From Halostreptopolyspora alba (GTDB lineage: Bacteria; Actinomycetota; Actinomycetes; Streptosporangiales; Streptosporangiaceae): a DNA stretch of 64,000 nt. The translations under genes and the position numbers were made by a program. Shown piece after piece: positions 16,992 to 24,553 of the stretch. The notes below the pieces were generated by a model. It was not told the origin of the DNA and did no database searches. It saw only the letters and a program-made list of their open reading frames with translations. The DNA lies in contig RJMB01000003.1 of NCBI GenBank assembly GCA_003725585.1, positions 295,197 to 359,196 on the forward strand. Direction: 5' to 3'. Each line of letters starts with the position of its first letter. Position 1 is the stretch's first letter.

Positions 16992-19074
16992 GGTGCTCCC
17001 GCACCTCGGCCGGGCGCTGTCGCGCGGCCGCGACCTCGGCGTACAGGGCGTGGATCCCGGCGACCTCGGCCTGGGCACCGATCCGCTGACTGATGGCCAG
17101 GGCCTCGTCCAACGTGGCCTGGGCCGCGTCCGTGTTCTCGGCCCCGAGGTGGGCGGCGGCCAGCCCGCTCAGGCTCCGCACCCGCATGTAGGGCTCGGCC
17201 GACTCGGTGAAATAGCCCAGAGCGTGACCAAAGTGGCCCAGCGCGGCCTCGTAGTCCCCGCAGTCACGTGTGACCTCGCCCAAGCGTCGCCGCATCAGCG
17301 CGATCCCACGTGACCGTTCCCGCCGTTGGTGGATCCGCAGTGCTCGTTGGAAGTGGTCCCGAGCCCGGTGTGGGTTCCCCTCGGCGAGTTCGGCCACGCC
17401 GCACCCTTCGAGGGCGGCGGCCCGCCCCAGCTCATGGCCGGCCTGCTGCCACAGTGCGAGGGCGTGGCGGTAGCGTTCACCGGCGCTCTCGCTCTCCTCG
17501 AGGTTGAGGTCGGCTCCGGCCAGCGCGGTGAGCATGAGCGCCTGTGCCGAGACATCGCCCAGCGCACGCGCCGAGGCGAGGCCGTGCTCGTGGGTCTCCC
17601 GCCAGACGTGGAAATACTTCCTCAACGTGAAGAGGTTGCGCAGGGCTTCGCAGAATTGCCAGGCCAACGCGTGACGACCACTGTCGTGGCATACCCGCAC
17701 ACACCAACGCAGGTGCGCCAACTCCGCCTGCAACCACTCCAGTGCCTGTTCCCGGTCGGTGAAGCCGGGCCCGTGGGCGCGCACCCACTCGAACAAGGCG
17801 CTGAGGTGCCAGCGTCCCGGGTTCAGAGCCAGGTCGGCGGCCACAGCGGTGTGCAGGTAGTAGGCGAGCAGACGATCGAGTGCCTCCCGTCGCTGCTCAG
17901 GGGGCTCTTCCCGTTCCGCGCGTTCCCGGGCGTGCAGCCGAACCAGATCGTGCTGGCGGTACCGTCCCACGCGCGACTCTTCCAGCAGGTGAGCCGTCAC
18001 CAGATCATCGATCACATCCTCGGCTTCCACCCGCGATGTGTCCAGCAGCGCCGCCACCGCCGCCGCGGTGACGCCGGGCTCCGGAAGCTCTCCCAACAGG
18101 CGGTAGAGCCGCTGCGCGGTCGCGGGCAAGGCGGCATAGGAGGCGTCGAACACAGAACGCACCGAAAGATCCTCCACCGGGCTCAGGCCCGCCAGCCGAT
18201 GGCGCTCCTCGGAGAGCCGGGCCACGATGTGGCTCACCGGCTGGCGTGGCCGCAGCGCCAGCCGACTCGCCGCCGCACACAAGGCGAGGGGTAACCGCCC
18301 ACACAGCCCGACCAGATCGCGTACCGCGCCGGGCTCGGCTCGCGCCCGATCGTCTTCGAGGAGCCCGGACACCAGGTGCACCGCCTCCTCGTCTCCCAAC
18401 GGGCCGACCTCGACGAAACGCGCCCCCTCCATGGCCAGCCCGGTCAGCTGCAGCCGGGTCGTCACCAGGACCACGTGCGCGCCCTGTCCCGGCAGTAGGA
18501 CACGGATCTGGGCCGCCGAGACCGCGTCATCGAGTAGGAGCGCCAGGCGCCGGCCGTGGGTGAGCGAGCGAAACAGCCCCGCACGCGCCGCCGGGTCGAC
18601 CGGGATCGCCTCGGGGGAGACGTGCAGAGCCCGCAGGAACCCGTCCAGTACTTCACCCGCGTCGAGTGGCTCGGTGCGGGTGGCCCCCCGTAGGTCCGCG
18701 TAGAGCAGGCCATCGGGGAAGACCTCGGCCGCTCCGTCCAGGAAACGCGAGGCCAGTGCGGTCTTTCCCATCCCGCCGGCGCCACTCATCACGACCACGC
18801 GCGGGCGGCCGTCCTCCCTGGCCGCCTCCGAGGTCTGACCAAGCAGCCTCAGCTCCTCGGCGCGGTCGGTGAACCGTCTTGGCGCGAGAGGGATCTGCTG
18901 CGGTGGCTCTCCGCCCGTCGCGGAGTGCAGGTGCACGTCACCGTGTACCACACCCGCCTGAATCACCGGCCCATGCACACTCGCCGAAGCACTGACCTCG
19001 TTGTGAACCGCACCGGTCCCGCCGGCCCCGTCCTTGTCGCCACGCCCGTCAAAACCATGAGAAACAGAAGGCAT
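16894..19074 (-). CDS. NLR-like STAND ATPase (NB-ARC + TPR) with N-terminal RHIM/BASS-like motif
   Basis: A 726-residue protein. Residues 25-50 carry an Asn-led, Gly/Val/His-rich motif with the core GPVIQAGVVHGDVHLH, then an acidic linker. NB-ARC spans about 70-380 with Walker A SGAGGMGKTALASR (near 94-103), Walker B RRLALLLDDAVSA (near 170) and a GLCGRLPLAL GLPL-type motif. A winged-helix region (LLEESRVGRYRQHDLVRLHA) and TPR repeats from about 430 to the end follow. I chose ATG 19074 (AGAGAAAAA upstream) over longer in-frame starts because the motif lies close to it. Unlike the regulator at 11660 it has no DNA-binding domain. In actinobacteria such motifs link NLR-type ATPases to effector proteins through amyloid templating; no second copy of the motif is found in other proteins of this window. 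Confidence 0.85.
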   Translation of the reverse strand: MPSVSHGFDGRGDKDGAGGTGAVHNEVSASASVHGPVIQAGVVHGDVHLHSATGGEPPQQIPLAPRRFTDRAEELRLLGQTSEAAREDGRPRVVVMSGAGGMGKTALASRFLDGAAEVFPDGLLYADLRGATRTEPLDAGEVLDGFLRALHVSPEAIPVDPAARAGLFRSLTHGRRLALLLDDAVSAAQIRVLLPGQGAHVVLVTTRLQLTGLAMEGARFVEVGPLGDEEAVHLVSGLLEDDRARAEPGAVRDLVGLCGRLPLALCAAASRLALRPRQPVSHIVARLSEERHRLAGLSPVEDLSVRSVFDASYAALPATAQRLYRLLGELPEPGVTAAAVAALLDTSRVEAEDVIDDLVTAHLLEESRVGRYRQHDLVRLHARERAEREEPPEQRREALDRLLAYYLHTAVAADLALNPGRWHLSALFEWVRAHGPGFTDREQALEWLQAELAHLRWCVRVCHDSGRHALAWQFCEALRNLFTLRKYFHVWRETHEHGLASARALGDVSAQALMLTALAGADLNLEESESAGERYRHALALWQQAGHELGRAAALEGCGVAELAEGNPHRARDHFQRALRIHQRRERSRGIALMRRRLGEVTRDCGDYEAALGHFGHALGYFTESAEPYMRVRSLSGLAAAHLGAENTDAAQATLDEALAISQRIGAQAEVAGIHALYAEVAAARQRPAEVREHLSHALAIYTALHAPQAAAIQRRLADLPAEGEG
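18925..19002 (-). other. Candidate amyloid-signalling (RHIM/BASS-like) motif, residues 25-50 of the STAND ATPase
   Basis: The stretch runs from an Asn (residue 25) through alternating Val/Ser/Gly to VIQAG (37-41) and VVHGDVHLH (42-50). The hydrophobic-Gln-x-Gly core is the feature shared by metazoan RHIMs (V-Q-I/V-G) and by actinobacterial amyloid signalling sequences described at NLR N-termini. Position, length and composition fit; the assignment is by eye. Confidence 0.55.
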
Positions 19075-19486
19075 CAGTTTTTCTCTCGATGTCAACAGAA
19101 ATTTAATGCTAACACCTGAAAATTGGATTCCTATTTCTGGGTGCGGGATTTCCATGGGGGGTTGAAACCGGCCGTCTCGGCCGGGTGGAAGGGTGCGCCG
19201 TGAGCCGGGGGAGGGTGCCGCGGCACAGGGGGGCGCCATCCATCAGAGGCGGTTTCCCATTCCTGGGTGGCACCGCGTGGGCCCACGTGGGCGGATGGAT
19301 GGGGCCGAGGACGGGGCGTGGCCGTTCGGGCGGGCGTGGAGCGCGGCCATAAGGGTGTCCAGGTTTGTTGCTCACCCCTCGATCGTGGGTGCCCTCCGCC
19401 GTGTTCGCAGCCGGTTCGGCAAACTCCCGTCACCGCGGTCCCTCAGCCGCTTCCCATCTGGTCCTCCGCGGAAAGGTGCTCCACGG
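19075..19486. other. 412-bp intergenic region, promoter of the STAND gene
   Basis: The first 60 bp (19075-19135) are AT-rich and on the minus strand carry TTAAAT-like and TTGACA-like hexamers close to the STAND gene start, so a promoter is likely there. The remaining 350 bp are GC-rich. I see no gene in it. Confidence 0.4.
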
Positions 19487-19813
19487 TCACCCCGTCTCGG
19501 TGAATGTTCGGGTCACTGTCTGGGCGGTGTAGACCCACAGGATCCGCAGGGGAGAGGCGCCGACGTTGCGGAACAGGTGCGGAATGGGGGAGGGGATGTA
19601 GGTGGTGTCGAAACGGCCGAGCCTCGTCGTGGACCCTTCCACGACGACTTCGGCCTCGCCTTCGAGAACGGTGACGTGCTCGTCGCAGTTGTGCGAATGC
19701 ATCGGCGCTCCGGTTTTCGGTGGGTAGACGCTCATAACGCTGGTAATCCTGTTCTCGCCGGCCAGTGCCATCGCCGAGCGTCGGGAACCGGAGTTCGACC
19801 GGGAGGAGGACAC
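19487..19813 (-). CDS. Small cupin-fold protein, possibly 5'-truncated
   Basis: A 108-codon frame encoding a single cupin barrel: motif 1 is GAPMHSHNCDEHVTVLEGEAE (the metal-binding H-x-H...E pattern) and motif 2 is the PSPIPHLFRNVG region with a conserved His. The last strand is LRILWVYTAQT. GTG 19813 has no ribosome site and its first 14 residues are Ser/Arg-rich; ATG 19771 is an alternative. Related cupins are usually longer by 20-30 residues at the N-terminus, so the gene may have lost its 5' end at the junction with the divergently placed purU remnant. Function cannot be said beyond a probable metal-binding small-molecule role. Confidence 0.6.
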   Translation of the reverse strand: MSSSRSNSGSRRSAMALAGENRITSVMSVYPPKTGAPMHSHNCDEHVTVLEGEAEVVVEGSTTRLGRFDTTYIPSPIPHLFRNVGASPLRILWVYTAQTVTRTFTETG

Positions 19814-19878
19814 CGCCTTCTACCGGTTCTGCCACGAGTTTCTCGAGGAGCACTTCGCCACCGAGGAGGAATTCCACA

Positions 19879-20380
19879 GTGCGAAAAAGCATAGACGGCA
19901 CGCTGTGGGCGGCACTGCGGGACAAGAACGAGGCACTGGCGCGTCGGCGGCTCAGTATCGCGATGGTGGTCTCCAACCACCCGGACACCGTGGGGGAGGT
20001 CCAGGCATTCGGGGTCCCCTTCTTCCGCGTCCCCTCGGCCGGACCCGACAAATCGGCCGCCGAGGCCGAGCACCCGCGACTGCTCAACGGCAACGTCGAC
20101 TTCATCGTCCTCGCCCGCTACATGCAGATCCTCTCCGCGGACTTCATCGACGAGGTGGGCGTGCCGATCATCAACATCCACCACTCGTTCCCGCCGGCCT
20201 TCACCGGCGCCGCCCCCTATCCTCGAGCAGGACGTCGTACGCGTGGCCCACGCCGACACCGTCGCGGACCTGAAGCGCCGCGGGGCGGATGTCGAGCGGT
20301 CGGTGCTGTCCCGTGCGGTGCTGTGGCACAGCGAGGACCGCGTCATCCGCAACGGCAACCACACCATCGTCTTCGTCTAG
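19879..20380 (+). pseudogene. purU: Broken formyltetrahydrofolate deformylase (purU) fragment
   Basis: From GTG 19879 (GAGGAGGAA upstream) the frame encodes the formyltransferase-like catalytic domain: [12 protein letters not shown], then [26 protein letters not shown] and [17 protein letters not shown] with the conserved N-H-H catalytic residues. After about 20217 the homology moves to another frame, [20 protein letters not shown], ending ...GNHTIVFV with stop at 20378-20380. Intact PurU has roughly 25-28 residues between these blocks (the GATAHYVT...DEGPI region with the essential Asp), which are missing here. The N-terminal ACT domain is also absent. So a deletion plus frame change inactivated it. 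Confidence 0.8.
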
Positions 20381-20530
20381 CGGCAACGCGGCCTACCCAC
20401 GGGAGACCGCACCGGCGCGCCACCGACACCCGGGAGACACGGGGGTGGGCCGTCGGCCGGACGGCCCGGACCGGAGCGTATGGCGGCAGCGGCCTGGTCC
20501 AGGGTCTGTTTTCTGACCGAGACCACCCAC

Positions 20531-20591
20531 CGGAGGTGCCCGAGGGTTCCCGACCCCCGGGCACCCGAGCCGGGCGAGCGGCAGCGAGCCC
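20531..20591. repeat. 61-bp dispersed hairpin element, copy 1
   Basis: This 61-bp block closely resembles 34467-34527: both begin CGGAGG, contain GGTTCCCG and GGGCACCCGA, and end CCGGGCGAGCGGCAGCGAGC. Copy 1 folds as GGTGCCCG (20535-20542) with CGGGCACC (20558-20565). It lies just beyond the stop of a minus-strand gene (20599) and after a plus-strand (pseudo)gene, as copy 2 does, so it is probably a bidirectional transcription terminator that exists as a mobile or gene-converted repeat. Confidence 0.65.
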
Positions 20592-20598
20592 AAAACCC

Positions 20599-21579
20599 CT
20601 AACTCTCCCGCATCTCCTGTAGCGCCTCCTCCACGCGGTCGAGCGTGTAGTTGGCGTCGGTGTAGCCGGCGACGGTGTTCTTCCCGATGGGGAAGACACG
20701 GTCGTTTCGCACCGCGGGAAGTTCCTTGTAGAGGGTCGTCTCCTGCAGGTCCCGCATGAACGGGTTGACCTCGGCCCGCAGGTTCGAGTCGAGGAAGAGG
20801 ACGTCGGCGTCACCGACGGCCGAGTCGATCTTTTCGGGCGAGACGGCGGCCTCCGGCTCCGGCTCGTCCTCGACGATGGCGTTCTCCCGTTCCGACCAGG
20901 TGAGCCCGAGCGGGGTCAGCAGGGTGCCGGTCATGTTCTCCTCGCCCCACACGTAGAAGCTGTTCTCCTCGTAGGAGCCGATGACGGCCACCGTGGTGCC
21001 CTCGATGACGTCGGTGTAGGTGTCGGCGATCTCCTGCTGGCGTGACCGGAACTCCTCCTGTAGCTCCTCCACCCGCTCCGGCACACCGAGAGCGTCGGCG
21101 ACCTCCTCGGTGCGCTGTGTCCACTCCGCGCGGTCACCGCCGCGCAACGTGAAGGTGTAGACGGGGGCGACGTCCTCGAGCTGTGTGACCACCTCCTCGT
21201 CGTAGATGTTCGGGGCGAGGATGAGGTCCGGCTCCACCTGCGCGATCTCCTCGAGTTTGGGCTCTTCGGCGTCGGCGACGACCGGGATCGACCCGACTTC
21301 GTCCTCGATGTCCTCGGGCACGATCCCGGGGTCGAAGGCACCCTGGCCCACGGGCATGAACCCCAGGTCGTAGACCGGTTGCGTGGCCGCGTAGTGCAGG
21401 GTGACGACGCGCTCCGGCTCCGCGGGGACGTCGACCTCGGTCCCCGTCGCGTCGGTCACGGTACGGGTGTCGGCGTCGGTGGTGGACTCGTCCTCCGACG
21501 TGCTCGCCGCCCCGCAGCCGGCGAGGGCGAGGGTCAGGGCAGCGATGCCGGCGGCCAGGTAGGGGGATGGTGACTTCAT
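20599..21579 (-). CDS. Ferric-siderophore ABC transporter, substrate-binding lipoprotein (FecB/FepB type)
   Basis: A 326-residue lipoprotein with signal peptide AALTLALAGC (lipobox Cys at residue 22), then an acidic Ser/Thr/Asp linker. The periplasmic-binding-protein domain of the TroA/FecB class has EPERVVTLHYAATQPVYDLG in the first lobe, a long backbone helix around VPERVEELQEEFRSRQQEI, and ends with TLDRVEEALQEM. It should bind an iron-siderophore at the outer face of the membrane. It is the last gene of the iron operon, its ATG overlapping the ATPase stop, and is followed by the hairpin element at 20531. Confidence 0.88.
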   Translation of the reverse strand: MKSPSPYLAAGIAALTLALAGCGAASTSEDESTTDADTRTVTDATGTEVDVPAEPERVVTLHYAATQPVYDLGFMPVGQGAFDPGIVPEDIEDEVGSIPVVADAEEPKLEEIAQVEPDLILAPNIYDEEVVTQLEDVAPVYTFTLRGGDRAEWTQRTEEVADALGVPERVEELQEEFRSRQQEIADTYTDVIEGTTVAVIGSYEENSFYVWGEENMTGTLLTPLGLTWSERENAIVEDEPEPEAAVSPEKIDSAVGDADVLFLDSNLRAEVNPFMRDLQETTLYKELPAVRNDRVFPIGKNTVAGYTDANYTLDRVEEALQEMRES

Positions 21580-22433
21580 GGGATGACCTTTCGATTCTCG
21601 GTGCCCGTGGCCACGGCGCGGCCCCGGTGTCTGGTCACGACGAGAGGCCCGCCGTTGACGGGGTCCTCGACGATCGCGGCGTCGACGTCGAAGACCCCGG
21701 CGAGGAGCTCCGTGGTGAGCACGTCCTCGGGGCTCCCCTCGGCGACGACACCTCCGCCCGACATCACGATGAGGTGCCCGGCGTAGCGGGCGGCCTGGTT
21801 GATGTCGTGGAGGACGGCCACGATCGTCCGCCGACTCCTCCGGTTGAGGTCGGCGAACAGGTCCATCAGCGAGACCTGGTGAGAGATGTCCAGGAAGGTG
21901 GTGGGCTCGTCGAGCAACAGGATCGAGGACTCCTGCGCGAGTACCATGGCGACCCAGGCCCGCTGCCGCTGGCCCCCTGACAGCTCGTCGACCGGATGGT
22001 CGGCGAGGTCGCTCATGGCGGTCTGGTCGAGCGCGCGGCGTACGCTTCGCTCGTCCTCCTCGCTCCAACGGGACAGCACCGACTGGTGCGGGTAGCGGCC
22101 TCGGCACACGAGGTCGAACACGGAGATGCCCGCGGGTGCGACGGAGGACTGCGGCAGCAGGCCGAGACGCGTCGCCACCTCCTTCGCGCGCATGGCGTGG
22201 ATGTCCCCGCCGTCGAGGTACACCGTGCCGGCGCTCGGCTTCAGCAGCCGGGACAGCGAGCGCAGCAGCGTGGACTTCCCGGAGGCGTTCGGGCCGAGAA
22301 TCACCGTGAACCCGCCACCGGGGATGTCGACGCTCAGCCGCTCACCGACCACGCGCCTGTCGTAGGCCATGGTGATGTCGTCGGCGCGCAGCGGTGCCGC
22401 GCCGGGTACCGAAGGACCGTCGGAGGTGTTCAC
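21576..22433 (-). CDS. Ferric-siderophore ABC transporter ATPase (FecE/FhuC type)
   Basis: A 285-residue ABC ATPase: Walker A GPNASGKST, Q-loop LGLLPQSS, signature LSGGQRQRAW, Walker B ILLLDEPTTFLD and H-loop VAVLHD. The CRGRYPHQ block after the Q-loop is typical of the iron-chelate subfamily (family FecE/BtuD). The start is GTG 22433, overlapping the permease stop. It powers the double permease encoded next to it. Confidence 0.92.
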   Translation of the reverse strand: MNTSDGPSVPGAAPLRADDITMAYDRRVVGERLSVDIPGGGFTVILGPNASGKSTLLRSLSRLLKPSAGTVYLDGGDIHAMRAKEVATRLGLLPQSSVAPAGISVFDLVCRGRYPHQSVLSRWSEEDERSVRRALDQTAMSDLADHPVDELSGGQRQRAWVAMVLAQESSILLLDEPTTFLDISHQVSLMDLFADLNRRSRRTIVAVLHDINQAARYAGHLIVMSGGGVVAEGSPEDVLTTELLAGVFDVDAAIVEDPVNGGPLVVTRHRGRAVATGTENRKVIP

Positions 22434-24553
22434 AGGGTTCCCTTCCGGTTCTCGCGGATGAGGAGACTGACGAGGTAGACGCCTCCGACCGCCACCGTGG
22501 CGACGCCGACGGGAAGGGAGCGCCCGGGTATGGCGTGCTGGGCGGCGAGGTCGGCGCTGGCCAGGATGAGGGCGCCGGCACAGGCCGCCGGCGCGAGCGA
22601 GACACCGGTCGACGCCGCGATCCGGCGGCCGACGTGTGGCGCGGCGAGGGCGACGAAGGAGATCGGGCCCGCGGCTGCGGTCACGATCGCGACGAGAACG
22701 ACGCCCGCCAGGAGCGCGACCAGGCGTGTACGTGCCACCGGGACGCCGAGCGAGGCCGATACGTCCGCACCGAGGTCGAACAGGCTCAGACGGCGGTCGA
22801 GGAGCGCGCCGGCGGCGAGGGTCGCCAGGAGCCCGAGGGCCATGACCGGCCCGGTGTACTCGAAGCTCGTGCCGTTGAGCGTGCCCACTCCCCACAACGC
22901 CGCGGCTTGGGCGATCTCGAGGTCGGCGGTGAGCAGGAACCAGGTTTCCAGGCTCACCAGCATCGCGCTCAGTCCGATACCCACGATGACCAGCCGGAAG
23001 CCCGCGACTCCGCCACCGCGTGAGAGCAGCAGAACGAGAGCGGCGACGGCGAGTCCGCCGGCGAGCGCGCCGCCGGCCACCAGCGTGAAGCTCGACCCCA
23101 CGTAGGCGACGACCGCGACGCCGCCCGTTGACGAGCCCGCCGTGAAACCGATGATGTCCGGGCTTCCCAGCGGGTTGCGGGTGAGGGACTGGAAGATCGC
23201 GCCCGCCAACCCGAGCATCGCGCCGAACACCGCGGCAGCCAACGCGCGGGGCAGGCGCCACTGGACGACGAAGAGCTCGACCGACGCGGGCGCCTCGCCG
23301 GTCAGCGCCGCCACGACCTGACCCGGCGAGTGGACGACGGTGCCGAGCATGAGCGCCGCGGCGGTAACCACCGCGGTCATCACGACGAGTCCCGCGCAGG
23401 TGAGGAGCGTGCGCAGGTGGATTCGCCCCGACACCGGCACCCGCCCGGCCCGCACCACGAGGTGGCCGCGCTGTGCCCTGATCCCCGCGCTCACTGGACG
23501 TGCCCCCCCCTTCGTGGAGATGAGCCAGATGAGAACCGGTGCGCCGATGAACGCCGTGACGACCCCGACGGGCACCTCGCGCAGCGGGACCGCCACCCGG
23601 GCCACGATGTCGGAGGCCAGCAGTACCACCGGTGCCACGAGCATCGACATCGGTATGACCCGCAGCTGGTCGTTGCCGACGAGCAGCCGGCACACGTGGG
23701 GTGCCATCAGTCCGAGGAATCCGATTGGGCCCGCGAGGGCCGTCGCCGCGCCGACGAGAAGCGTGACGGCGACGACCGTCAACACCCGCGTACGGCGCGC
23801 GCTGACGCCGAGTGAGGTGGCGAGCTCGTCACCGAGCGCGATCGCGTTGAGCGGTCGCATCAGGACGGGGAGCAGCACCAACCCGATGGTGAGGTACGGC
23901 GCCACGCCCGCCAGGTCGTCGAGCGACCGGCCCGCGACCGAGCCCGCCACCCACGAGCGGTACCGCTCGAACGTGTCCGGGTCGAACAGCCGGATGGTCG
24001 TCGTGACGCCGCCGAACACCGCCGCGAGCGCGACGCCCGCGAGGGTCATGCGGACCGGGGTCGCCGGCCCACGGCCCGTCGACGCGAGCAGCAGGACGGC
24101 GACGGTCGCGAACGACGCGCCCGCGAGGGCCGGCCAGACGAGTGAGCCGACCGTGGCCGGCATCCCGACCAGGATCGCCACCGCCACGAACATGGTGGCT
24201 CCGGCGTTCACCCCCAGGATCCCGGGATCGGCGAGTGGATTGCGCGTGAGGGCCTGGATCAGCGCTCCAGCGAGCCCCAGCGCCGCCCCGACCGCGATCG
24301 CGATGATCGTGCGTGGCAGCCGGTAGCCGAACACCAGGGCCTCCGCCTCACGACCGCCGTCGCCGGACACCGCCGACAGCACACGCGACGGCGCCACCTG
24401 CTCAGCGCCGACGAACAGGCTCGCGCAGGTCGCGAGCACCAGCGCGGCGGTCAGCCCGAGGAGGACCAGCGGCATCCGCGAGTGGAGGGGGCGCAACGCA
24501 TCGCGCTCGGCCGCGGCCCGGGCGCCGCGGGTGGCGAGGGAGACGTCAGGCAT
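22430..24553 (-). CDS. Iron-siderophore double permease (two FecCD domains fused, FhuB-like)
   Basis: A 707-residue membrane protein made of two tandem FecCD/BtuC permeases. Half 1 (about 1-355) and half 2 (about 375-707) each contain YRLPRTIIA or WRLPRALAA, ALTRNPLADPGILGVNAG or SLTRNPLGSPDIIGFTAG, and the ATPase-coupling region ending GPIGFLGLMAPH or GPISFVALAAPH. Each half should have about ten helices. E. coli FhuB has this fused layout; most actinomycete systems keep two separate genes. The stop overlaps the ATPase start by 4 bp and the start overlaps the upstream stop by 8 bp, so the operon is tightly coupled. Confidence 0.9.
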   Translation of the reverse strand: MPDVSLATRGARAAAERDALRPLHSRMPLVLLGLTAALVLATCASLFVGAEQVAPSRVLSAVSGDGGREAEALVFGYRLPRTIIAIAVGAALGLAGALIQALTRNPLADPGILGVNAGATMFVAVAILVGMPATVGSLVWPALAGASFATVAVLLLASTGRGPATPVRMTLAGVALAAVFGGVTTTIRLFDPDTFERYRSWVAGSVAGRSLDDLAGVAPYLTIGLVLLPVLMRPLNAIALGDELATSLGVSARRTRVLTVVAVTLLVGAATALAGPIGFLGLMAPHVCRLLVGNDQLRVIPMSMLVAPVVLLASDIVARVAVPLREVPVGVVTAFIGAPVLIWLISTKGGARPVSAGIRAQRGHLVVRAGRVPVSGRIHLRTLLTCAGLVVMTAVVTAAALMLGTVVHSPGQVVAALTGEAPASVELFVVQWRLPRALAAAVFGAMLGLAGAIFQSLTRNPLGSPDIIGFTAGSSTGGVAVVAYVGSSFTLVAGGALAGGLAVAALVLLLSRGGGVAGFRLVIVGIGLSAMLVSLETWFLLTADLEIAQAAALWGVGTLNGTSFEYTGPVMALGLLATLAAGALLDRRLSLFDLGADVSASLGVPVARTRLVALLAGVVLVAIVTAAAGPISFVALAAPHVGRRIAASTGVSLAPAACAGALILASADLAAQHAIPGRSLPVGVATVAVGGVYLVSLLIRENRKGTL

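Noticed and set aside
17326..18294. 322-codon plus-strand open frame opposite the STAND ATPase
   Set aside because: Antisense to the NB-ARC/TPR coding region and without any recognisable motif.
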